Source of the DNA: Alphaproteobacteria bacterium
Lineage (GTDB): Bacteria > Pseudomonadota > Alphaproteobacteria > Micropepsales > Micropepsaceae
Length of the DNA: 64,000 nt
Direction: 5' to 3'
Assembly (NCBI GenBank): GCA_024236055.1
Contig: JACKLF010000001.1
Location: 124,001-188,000 of the forward strand
A model generated the notes under the pieces. That model ran no database searches. It saw only the letters and a list, made by a program, of their open reading frames with translations, and was not told where the DNA came from. Each line of letters opens with the position of its first letter. Position 1 is the stretch's first letter. This document shows, piece after piece, positions 25,901 through 33,231 of the stretch. Both the position numbers and the translations under genes were made by a program.

Positions 25901-26287
25901 GATGGGAAAGCGCGACAGCACGATCTGGCAGAAGGCGTGCAGGGTCAGGATTTTCAGCCCGCCCGGCGTTTCCAGTGCGCCCGCGAAAAGCTGGCGCGCG
26001 CGCGGCAGGCCGGCATGGGCGTCGCCGCCGATCTCGACGATATGGGCGCGCAGGTCGTCGTCGGGCAGCATCGCCCATTTGCCAAGCTGGGCGAACAGGC
26101 GCGCCTGCATCTCGGCAGCGGCGGCCTTGGTGAAAGTCAGGCACAGGATGCGCGCCGGATTGGCGCCCGCCAGCAGCAGGCGCGCAACGCGGTTGGCCAG
26201 GGTATAGGTCTTGCCCGATCCTGCATTGGCGGCGACCCAGGCCGAAATGTCGGGATCGGAGGCGATGACAGAGGGCGGGCGGCTCAT
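22904..26287 (-). CDS. addA: Double-strand break repair helicase-nuclease AddA
   Basis: A 1127-residue SF1 helicase with a C-terminal RecB-like nuclease. ATP binding is by AANAGSGKTYTL (about residue 20) with CLTFTKAAAAEMQ, and LIDEAQDTSPEQW is the Walker B motif. GDEKQSIFSFQGAD, VMTVHGAKGLEADIV and RRLLYVALTRARDRL are later helicase motifs. The nuclease site is GRIDRLAVMDDRVLIVDFKTNRP. With AddB it resects broken ends for RecA loading. ATG 26287 overlaps a TGA (26286-26284) in the addB continuation frame, the normal coupling of the pair. Confidence 0.94.
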   Translation of the reverse strand: MSRPPSVIASDPDISAWVAANAGSGKTYTLANRVARLLLAGANPARILCLTFTKAAAAEMQARLFAQLGKWAMLPDDDLRAHIVEIGGDAHAGLPRARQLFAGALETPGGLKILTLHAFCQIVLSRFPIEAGVPPGFDVLDEASAGALIGQARQHILERAGTGRDPMLAAAIALIVRETGEGRLTGILDAALGGDRRRLERFFAANRDIGAAVRKGHGLADGETMQSIADDFCAGVARDIETLREIHAWLSTGSTNDLKAAVRLETVLARLGDGGGFAALGDLLLTSAGEPRKSLATAKLAKARPDLSDWLNDLQARYCDTAEKRRNARAAELAHAALGVVDAVRRHFRAAKRLRGVLDYDDLVIETQKLLRRAGAAAWVLYKLDGGIDHVLIDEAQDTSPEQWDIVRSLTEEFFAGESERGPRTIFAVGDEKQSIFSFQGADPAQFEINRRHFTEISLGKLVNQPLETSRRSTPDILSFVDRVFESEAARAALTSSGTAIQHIAHRAEDKGGIEFWPPLSPDDSEEVDPWAPVDAVQAASPVARLAVQVAERIAGWLNSGARLPGHDNPIRPGDIMILMPRREPFGGEVIRQLKLRGVPVAGADRVRLSQQIAAMDLIALGRFVLQREDDLTLAALLRSPLCGLSEEDLFSLAHDRKSDLWRALVARRNDFPAAHDLLAAMLERADYAPPFEFYAHLLSGLGAREKLLARLGPESADAIDEFLSLTLTYERGFSPSLEGFLDWVERGGTEIKRDMERGRDEVRVMTVHGAKGLEADIVILPDTTSRPGGLRQHEGLLHANGVPVFPLPKQDAPQIVADAKAAADDETLNEHRRLLYVALTRARDRLFICGFTGKRGAIEDSWYGWMRQAAEGMGVPVTEGDSQFHAIGTLTHETGAMATPEHAPNAAALPGWAATAAPPEPATPNPIRPSEIGDNETGSGQPPATSPLGGARFARGVVVHDLLARLPDISREARAHRALNYAAARGFAGAAGEELVAETLAVLDHPDFAEVFGPHSRAEAAIHASRPDLGLKAPITGRIDRLAVMDDRVLIVDFKTNRPVPASADAVAPLYLDQMALYRAAAQAIFPGRRIDCGLVFTDGPRLLTLPPALLDARIAGLAARLAGAP

Positions 26288-29233
26288 TCCTCGTCCCCCC
26301 AGCCGGAGACCGACCATTCGCGCACCCGCGCCAGATGGTCGTAATCGCCTTCGATGTCGATGCGATAGGGAATGATGCGCGAGGGACGGTGGTGCATCGT
26401 CGAAGCGCGCGATGCGGTGGCCAGGCGGCAGAAGGAAAAGCTGGCCAGCCGCATGGCGCCGAATGGTGGTCGGCTTGCTGGCGGTCTTTTCGTCGCCCAG
26501 GCCCAGATAGAGCATTTCCTCGGTGTCGCGCTTGCCGGCCTCGGCAAAGGCGCCGCGCGCCAACATCGCCGCTTCCAGCGGAAGCTGCGGCGACAGCAGG
26601 CGCTCCACCTGCTTTTTGCTGGGCGGCGTGCCGCTCTTGTAATCCAGAATGGCGGCGGCGCCGTTGGTGAGAATGTCGATGCGGTCGGCCCGGCCAGACA
26701 GGGTGAAAGCGCCCTCGGCGCGGGGAAATTCCAGCGCACCCTTGATTTCCAGATGGGAAGCGGCGATGGCATCGCGCCGCGCCGCCTCGAAGGCGACGAT
26801 TGCGCGCGCCGCACCCAGAAAGCGGGGCCGCCACACCGCCAGCGCCGCCTTCGGGATGCCCTGTTCGTCGAACACCTGATCGGCAATGACCGCCAGCTTC
26901 TCCACCGCATCGCCGGGCAGGGCGTTCGGATACGCGCGCACGAACCGTTCCAGCACCAGGTGCAGGGCGGTGCCGCGCTCCAGCGGGCCGACCGGCTGGT
27001 CCAGCGCCTCCAGCGGCAGCAGTTTCAGGACATGCTTGGCATAGATCGCATAGGGATCGCGCAGCCAGGTTTCGATCTCGGTGATCGACAGGCGGCTCGG
27101 GCGTGTCTTTACCGGCGGGCGCGGCATGGGCGGGGCGATGCGTGTCGCCTGCGGCACATCGCTTAACCGCGCGGCCAGCCGCGCATAATCGGTCGCGGGC
27201 GGCCGGGCGATGCCAAGCCCGGCGGCCAGCTGATCCAGCCGCTGCAGCCAGCGCGAGGCAATGGCGGGTGCGCCATCTGCCTTTTGGCTGCGGGTCAACA
27301 GCACCTGGGGCTGGGCGGCAAGGCCGGCAAAATCGTGCGCCGCCTGGCCGATGCCGCGCTCGGGCTGTTCCAGGCCAAGCGCCGCGCGCATGGGGCGCGA
27401 GAACCAGGGATCGTTGCCGGCGCCCTGCGGCCAGCTTCCTTCGTTCAGCCCGCCCAATATCGTCAGGTCGAAACGCTGCAGCCGCGCTTCCAGCGGGCCC
27501 AGGATGGCCAGCCGGGGATGACGGCCAAAGCCGCTGCGCACCGATACGCCCATCGCCAGGCTGCGAAACAGCGGCGCATAGGACGATGGCTCGATTGCCG
27601 CCAGCTCGGCCGCCGCCTCTCCCAGTTCGGCGCAGAGCGTTTGTGCCTTCTCGCCATCCGGGCCCGCCCACAAAAGGCAACCTTCGTGCACGTCGCCACA
27701 GGCCAGCAGTTCGCCCGCCGTGACATGCGCGACCAGAAGGTCGGCCAGCACTGCCTCGCCGCGCGCCCAGAGCTCTTCGAGCGGTTTCAGGATGGCGGCG
27801 ACCGCGGACCACCAGCCCGCCAGCGCCAGCCGTGCGTCTTCCGGCGGCGGGCGATAGGCGTCCTTCGCCTTTTCGATGGCCCGCGCGATACCGTCCAGTC
27901 CCGGATCGGGGCGCGGTCCGCGCAGGCACCAGCGGTCCAGCTCGCGCGCGCGGGCGCGGAAGGCCGCCGCATCCTGGCCCGCCCGCGCGAAGGGATGTTT
28001 CAGCAGCGCCAGCAGCGGCACGGGCGCGAAATCCTCCTGCACGGCCTCGGCCAGCAGGCACAGGAAACTGCCCGCCGCCATGTGCGCCAGCGGCCGGCCG
28101 GCGGAATCGTCGATGGTCACGCCCCAGCGGCGCATTTCGGACGCCACGCGCCGCGCCAGCCCGCGATCGGGCGTGATCAGGGCGGCGGTGCGGCCCGGTG
28201 TTTCCAGCGCCTCGCGCAGCGCCAGCGCGATGGCCAGCGCTTCCTCGCCGGGATTGGCCGCGGTGATCTGCGACAGGCCGTCCAGCCCGCGCGCCAGTTC
28301 GTCCTTGCCGTTGTTTGCCAGCGCGCGCCAGGCATCGGTGGTGGGGGCGGGGCGCAGCGTCTCTCGCAGCAGCGCCTCGCGCGGCGCGTTGGCGGGCGCA
28401 TCGCTCCAGGGCTGCACATCGACACGCTCCACGCCAAGGTCTTGGAGGAGCACTTTCAGGCCATATTGCGGATGGCCGGGATCGAGCGCATTCCAGCTTT
28501 CCGCGTCCAGCGCCAGGTCCAGCCCTGGCAGCACCACCGCGCCGTTGGGCTGTCCGGCAATGGTCTTCAACAGTGCGCGGGTGGCGGGGATCGAGCCGGT
28601 AGAGCCCGCGGCGATCATCAGACCTTCGGGCGGATGTGCTTTCAGCCGTGCCGCCAGCGCCGTCAGCACCGCCGCCTGCCGCGCCGCCGGATTGGTGCGC
28701 CCTTCGGCGGCCAGGATGTTCGGCCATTGCGCGTCGATGATGTCCAGAAAGCGCGCCACGTCCTGCCAGTGTTCGGCCAGGGCGGCGGGAATGACCTCCT
28801 TCAGCTTTTTGAGATCGGCATTCTGGGTTTCGACATCGTCCATCACCCGCGCCAGGCTGGCGCCCAGGGATGCGGCCTGGGCGAAGGACAGCGTCTCACC
28901 TTCTGCCGTCTTCCAGTGCCGCACCAGATTGGCCAGCAGCAACTGGCGGCGGATGGGGCTGATCGCGGGCGCCAGTTCGACATCGTCGCCCAGCACGTCG
29001 AACAGGAATTCGTCTTCCTCGCTTTCGCCCAGCGCGCGGAACTGGGGCAGCAGCGCCGCCCCGCCCATCACCCTGGCAAAGGCGTCGCCGAAACCGCGCG
29101 CCGCGCGCCGTGTGGGCAGGTAGATGATTGCCGATGAAATCGCCAGCGCATCGCCGCCACATCGCGCCGACACACCATCGGCCAGCACCGCCGCGAAATC
29201 GGCGCTGGCGGGGATGGTGAAGACGCCGGCCAT
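26284..29233 (-). CDS. addB: Double-strand break repair protein AddB, with apparent +1 frameshift near the 3' end
   Basis: AddB (about 980 residues) is the partner of AddA, with an inactive helicase-like N-terminal half and a RecB-like nuclease near the end (GRADRIDILTNGAAAILDYKSGT). ATG 29233 overlaps the murU stop by one base. From ~26400 the frame that encodes most of AddB stops resembling it and runs on without a stop into addA. The conserved AddB end (GDYDHLARVREWSVSGWGDEE, then TGA at 26284) is found in the next frame. One extra base between about 26385 and 26410 explains this. The segment 26410-26470 also reads poorly (PPG within a helix), so a second pair of indels is possible. Confidence 0.88.
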
Positions 29234-29937
29234 CAGGCCAGCGCCGCCAGATAGCGTTCGGCCTCGTCGCGCGCGGCGGGGGTGCCGACATGCAGCCACA
29301 TGCCGTCCATCACCGTGCCGAACAGCCGGCCGGCGGCGATGGCACGATCCCACATCATGTTGGTGGAAAATTCGCCGCTGGGCGCGCCGTCGAACAGGCG
29401 CGGATGCACGATCTGCACGCCGGGATAGGCGAAGGGCTTGGGACCGGCGGGCCGGGCGATATGGCCTTGTCCATCCAGCGCGAAATCGCCGGCGCCGTCA
29501 TAGCCCATGGCCCGTGACATCTGCGCCAGCAGCAGAAGCCCGTCCATGTCCGCGCCGTTCCACTGCTGCTGCATGCGGCTCAGGGCGTTGTCATCGGTCC
29601 ACACCGAATCCGAATTCACAATGAAAAAGGGCTGACCGTCGAAATGCGGCAGGGCGCGCACCACCCCGCCGCCGGTGCCCAGCAATTCACCGCTTTCGTC
29701 CGAGATATGAATATCCATGCCCGGCCGCCGCGCCAGATGTTCGCGCAGCATGTCGGCGCGGTAATGCACATTGACCACCACCTGCGTCACGCCCGCCGCC
29801 GCCAGCCGGTCCAGTGCATGATCGATCAGGGGCTTGCCCAGCACCGTCACCAGCGGCTTGGGCCGGTCGTCGGTCAGCGGGCGCATGCGCGTGCCCAGAC
29901 CGGCGGCCATGATCATTGCGCGGGTAACTTGGGTCAC
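29233..29937 (-). CDS. murU: N-acetylmuramate 1-phosphate uridylyltransferase-like nucleotidyltransferase
   Basis: A 234-residue sugar-nucleotide transferase of the MurU/MobA-like group. MIMAAGLGTRMRPLTDDRPKPL gives the nucleotide loop GLGTRMR and the Lys of RPKPL. NSDSVW is the metal-binding region. In Pseudomonas and Caulobacter relatives MurU and AmgK salvage MurNAc from recycled peptidoglycan, bypassing de novo UDP-MurNAc synthesis. The assignment rests mainly on adjacency to amgK. The start is GTG 29937, immediately after the amgK stop; a later ATG would cut into the motif region. Confidence 0.87.
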   Translation of the reverse strand: MTQVTRAMIMAAGLGTRMRPLTDDRPKPLVTVLGKPLIDHALDRLAAAGVTQVVVNVHYRADMLREHLARRPGMDIHISDESGELLGTGGGVVRALPHFDGQPFFIVNSDSVWTDDNALSRMQQQWNGADMDGLLLLAQMSRAMGYDGAGDFALDGQGHIARPAGPKPFAYPGVQIVHPRLFDGAPSGEFSTNMMWDRAIAAGRLFGTVMDGMWLHVGTPAARDEAERYLAALA

Positions 29938-31068
29938 TCAGGAAGCCTTTTGTTCTGCGATTGCGCGCTTTTCCGGCGGAATCAGGCGATCATACCATGC
30001 GCCAAGATCGGCCAGCGCCGGATGGGCCAGATCGCGCGCCAGGTGGGCCCATACCCGCGGCAGCAGCGCCAGATAGCGCGCCTTGCCGTCGCGCAGATGC
30101 AGGCGCGCGAAAATGCCCACGATCTTGGCGTTGCGCTGGGCCGCCATCACCGCCATCTCGTGCCGGAAGGTGGCGTCATCCAGCGGCGTGCCCTGTGCGC
30201 GCATCGCGTTCAGGTAATGCGATGCCGCCGCCGCCGCCACGTGCCGATCGACATCGCGGCGCGCATCCTCGATCAGCGAGACCAGGTCATAGGCGGGGCT
30301 GCCGGCCACCGCGTCCTGGAAATCGATCAGGCCCACACGGCCCACGCCCTGGCGCGCGGGCAGCCACAAAAGATTCTGGGCATGATAATCGCGATGCACG
30401 AAGACGCGCCTTTCGGCATTCAAACTGGCAAGCGCCGCACGCCACAGGCCGCGATGCTCCGCGATCTCGTCCGCCGTCGCCGCGCGCCCCAGCGCCAGGG
30501 GAAAGAACCATTCGGTCAGAAGATCGGTTTCGGCGATCAGCGCGGTGCCGTCATAGGCGAACAGAGGCTTGTCGGGGCCGATGATCGCGGGCGCATCCGT
30601 GGCATGAAGCTTCGCCAGCACTTCGACGGCGGCCTTGTAGAGTTCGGGCTCATCGCCACCCTGCGTCAGCACGTCGGCGAACAGGGCATCGCCCAGGTCT
30701 TCCAGAATGACGAAACCGTGCGCCGGATCGGCGGCCAGTATCTGCGGCGCGGCCAGCCCCAGCCCGCGCAGGTAAGCGGCGGCGGCGGCAAAGCGGGCGC
30801 AATCGGCCCCGGCCAGCCGCGCCACCGCGTTGTAACCCAGCGCCCGGCGCTGTTCGGGCGTGGCGTCGGCGGGTGCGGTGGGCGCTTCGGCCTGCTGCGG
30901 CTGGTCCATCAGCATGGCGGTGACGCCGCCCTTGGTCAGCCGGGCATAGCGGCGGGTGGAAGCGTCGCCGGGCAGCGGCGCGACCGTGGCATCGCCCCAG
31001 CCCGCTGCGGCCAGGAAATCGGCCATCGCCCCGGCACGTACAGCACCCGCACGCACGGCATCAGACAT
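29938..31068 (-). CDS. amgK: Aminoglycoside phosphotransferase-family amino sugar kinase (AmgK-like)
   Basis: A 376-residue kinase of the APH fold. The N-lobe starts with GDASTRRYARL; the catalytic segment VFVHRDYHAQNLLW and the metal motif GLIDFQDAVAGSPAYDLVSL are intact. AmgK phosphorylates MurNAc and GlcNAc at the anomeric position, feeding MurU. ATG 31068 is preceded by AGGAG and overlaps the tsaE stop by eight bases. An in-frame ATG at 31026 is an alternative start. The order tsaE-amgK-murU is conserved in alphaproteobacteria. Confidence 0.88.
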   Translation of the reverse strand: MSDAVRAGAVRAGAMADFLAAAGWGDATVAPLPGDASTRRYARLTKGGVTAMLMDQPQQAEAPTAPADATPEQRRALGYNAVARLAGADCARFAAAAAYLRGLGLAAPQILAADPAHGFVILEDLGDALFADVLTQGGDEPELYKAAVEVLAKLHATDAPAIIGPDKPLFAYDGTALIAETDLLTEWFFPLALGRAATADEIAEHRGLWRAALASLNAERRVFVHRDYHAQNLLWLPARQGVGRVGLIDFQDAVAGSPAYDLVSLIEDARRDVDRHVAAAAASHYLNAMRAQGTPLDDATFRHEMAVMAAQRNAKIVGIFARLHLRDGKARYLALLPRVWAHLARDLAHPALADLGAWYDRLIPPEKRAIAEQKAS

Positions 31069-31537
31069 GCAAAATCTCCTGCCAGTGCGCCGGGCCGGTG
31101 AAGCGGGCAATGCGCGCGCCGTCGTTCAGCGTCAGGCGAATGTGCAGCGTGTCGGGGGGCAGGGCCTCGGGCGCGCGTTCGGGCCATTCCACCAGCACCG
31201 CGCCCTGGTCCAGCGCGTCCTCGAAGCCCAGCTCGGCCATCTCGCGCGGCGACTTGAGGCGATAAAGGTCGTAATGGCTCACCAGCAGGGCGGGCGTCTC
31301 ATAGCTCTGCACGATGGTGAAGGTGGGGCTGGGCACCTCGCCTGTCACGCCCAGCGCCCGCAGGATTGCGCGCGCCAGGGTTGTCTTGCCCACCCCCAGG
31401 TCGCCCCACAGCGCCACCGCGTCGCCGCGCTTCAGCCCGGCTGCAACCGCCTGGCCCAGCGCCCCGGTCGCCGCCAGATCGGGCAGGGCGGTCCGGGCGC
31501 GGAAAATCTGCCCGCCGGGGTCAAAATTGTCAGCCAT
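31061..31537 (-). CDS. tsaE: tRNA threonylcarbamoyladenosine biosynthesis ATPase TsaE
   Basis: A 158-residue P-loop ATPase of the t6A pathway. It works with TsaB and TsaD to modify A37 of ANN-decoding tRNAs. The Walker A motif is GDLGVGKTTLAR (about residue 45). SPTFTIVQSYE and HYDLYRLKSPREMAELGFED are family motifs, and VEWPER is near the end. It is the first gene of the tsaE-amgK-murU-addB-addA-trxA run. The upstream 96-base gap is shared with the divergent reductase gene. Confidence 0.95.
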   Translation of the reverse strand: MADNFDPGGQIFRARTALPDLAATGALGQAVAAGLKRGDAVALWGDLGVGKTTLARAILRALGVTGEVPSPTFTIVQSYETPALLVSHYDLYRLKSPREMAELGFEDALDQGAVLVEWPERAPEALPPDTLHIRLTLNDGARIARFTGPAHWQEILHV

Positions 31538-31633
31538 GACAAGGCTTTTAGCGTGGCCGGGCGGCGCGCGGAAGGGTCTGGTTGCGCCCCATCCCCCACC
31601 ATGCTAGCCCCGCGCCGCAACGCACAGCGACAG

Positions 31634-32863
31634 ATGGACATGGCCGCAGATAACCAGGATAACATCGTCATCATCGGCGCCGGCCAGGCCGCCATTCAGG
31701 CGGTGCAGAGTCTGCGCGCCGAGGGCTTCGAAGGCCCCATCACCCTGATCGGCGACGAGGCCTATGCCCCCTATCAGCGCCCGCCGCTGTCCAAGGCCTA
31801 TCTGCTGGGCCAGTTCGAGCGCGCGCGCCTGTTCCTGAAGGGCGACGATTACTATGCCCAGGCCGGCTGTGAATTGCTGGTCAACACCAGCGCCAGGGCG
31901 ATCCATCGCGACGTGCGCGAGGTCGAACTGGAAGATGGCCGCCGCATCCCTTACGGCAAGCTGCTGCTGGCCACGGGCGCGCGGGTGCGCCGCCTGAAGT
32001 GCCCCGGCGCCGAGCTGCCGGGCGTGCATTACCTGAAGACCATCGCCGACGTGGACGGGCTGCAGGCCGTCTTCACCGAGGGCAAGCGCATTGCGGTGGT
32101 GGGCGGCGGCTATATCGGGCTGGAGGTTGCCGCCGTCGCCGCCAAGCGCGGCCTGAAGGTCACGGTGTTCGAGGCGATGGACCGGCTGATGGCGCGCGCG
32201 GTGTCGCCGCAGCTTTCGGCCTTCTATGCCGCCGAGCATGAGAAGGCGGGCGTGGACCTGCGCCTGAAGACGGGCGTGGAGGAAATCGGTGGCCATGGCA
32301 AGGTCGAATGGGTGCGCGCGGGCGGCCAGACCTATGACGCCGACATCGTGCTGGTGGGCATCGGCGTGGTGCCGTGCGAGGAGCTGGCGCGCGAAGCGGG
32401 CCTGGCCTGCGAGGACGGCATCGTGGTCGACCAGAATGCCATGACCGGCGATCCGGCCATCTGGTCGGCGGGCGACTGCACCCGCCATGTCGGCCGCGAG
32501 GGCCATGCCATCCGCCTGGAATGCGTGCAGAACGCCATCGACCAGGCCAAGCATGCCGCGCTGGCGATGGTGGGCAAGCCCAAGACCTATGCCGAGGTGC
32601 CGTGGTTCTGGTCGGACCAGTATGACCTGAAGCTGCAGATCGCCGGGCTGGCGCGGCCGACCGACACGCTGGTCCAGCGCGGCGATCCGGCATCGCGCAA
32701 ATTCTCGGTCTTCCATCTGCGGGACGGCAAGATCGCGGCGGTGGAGGCGGTGAACGCCGCGCCCGATTACCTGATCGGCAAGAAGCTGATCGCCGAAGGC
32801 ACCGCGGTCGATCCGGCGCGGCTGGCCGACACCGCGATCAAGATCAAGGAAGTTATGGGCTGA
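31634..32863 (+). CDS. FAD-dependent ferredoxin reductase (rhodocoxin/putidaredoxin reductase type)
   Basis: A 409-residue flavoprotein passing electrons from NAD(P)H to a [2Fe-2S] ferredoxin. VIIGAGQAAIQAVQSLR binds FAD, VVGGGYIGLEVAA is the NAD(P) Rossmann motif, and IWSAGDCTRH is the second FAD motif. The C-terminal domain carries VPWFWSDQYDLKLQIAGL, typical of the oxygenase-coupled class. ATG 31634 is preferred over one 33 bases upstream; neither has a good Shine-Dalgarno site. Its stop overlaps the ferredoxin start by one base (TGATG). Confidence 0.93.
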   Translation: MDMAADNQDNIVIIGAGQAAIQAVQSLRAEGFEGPITLIGDEAYAPYQRPPLSKAYLLGQFERARLFLKGDDYYAQAGCELLVNTSARAIHRDVREVELEDGRRIPYGKLLLATGARVRRLKCPGAELPGVHYLKTIADVDGLQAVFTEGKRIAVVGGGYIGLEVAAVAAKRGLKVTVFEAMDRLMARAVSPQLSAFYAAEHEKAGVDLRLKTGVEEIGGHGKVEWVRAGGQTYDADIVLVGIGVVPCEELAREAGLACEDGIVVDQNAMTGDPAIWSAGDCTRHVGREGHAIRLECVQNAIDQAKHAALAMVGKPKTYAEVPWFWSDQYDLKLQIAGLARPTDTLVQRGDPASRKFSVFHLRDGKIAAVEAVNAAPDYLIGKKLIAEGTAVDPARLADTAIKIKEVMG

Positions 32864-33198
32864 TGGCGAACAGGGCCGCCGGCAAGGTCACCTATATCGA
32901 AAGCACCGGCAAGGCGCACACGATCGAGGTGGCCGAGGGCTGGTCGCTGATGGAAGGCGCGGTCAAGCATCTGGTGCCGGGCATCGATGCCGATTGCGGC
33001 GGGGCCTGTGCCTGCGCCACCTGTCAGGTCTATGTCGATCCCGAATGGGAAGGAAAGCTGCCGCCCAAGACCGACATGGAAGAGACCATGCTGGACTTCG
33101 CGCCCGAGCGGCAATCCAGCAGCCGCCTGTCCTGCCAGATCCGCATGACGCCGGCGCTTGACGGGATCATCCTGCGCCTGCCCAAGAGCCAGCATTAG
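32863..33198 (+). CDS. [2Fe-2S] ferredoxin, adrenodoxin/putidaredoxin type
   Basis: A 111-residue ferredoxin. Cluster ligands are C45, C51 and C54 (C-x5-C-x2-C) with C91 in RLSCQI; an extra C49 is present. The flanking segments GWSLMEGAV and DFAPERQSSSRLSCQIRM match the vertebrate-type/adrenodoxin group, which donates electrons to P450s, Rieske oxygenases or Fe-S assembly. It forms an operon with the upstream reductase. No P450 gene is in the window; the Rieske oxygenase at 47.7 kb is a possible but unproven partner. Confidence 0.94.
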   Translation: MANRAAGKVTYIESTGKAHTIEVAEGWSLMEGAVKHLVPGIDADCGGACACATCQVYVDPEWEGKLPPKTDMEETMLDFAPERQSSSRLSCQIRMTPALDGIILRLPKSQH

Positions 33199-33231
33199 CT
33201 GCAACGCTGGTTTCAGCGCGAAAGCCGAAAT

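Noticed and set aside
22904..29353. One continuous 2149-codon AddB-AddA fusion protein
   Set aside because: The conserved AddB C terminus and a stop overlapping the addA start are intact in the neighbouring frame, so separate genes with a frameshift fit better than a natural fusion.
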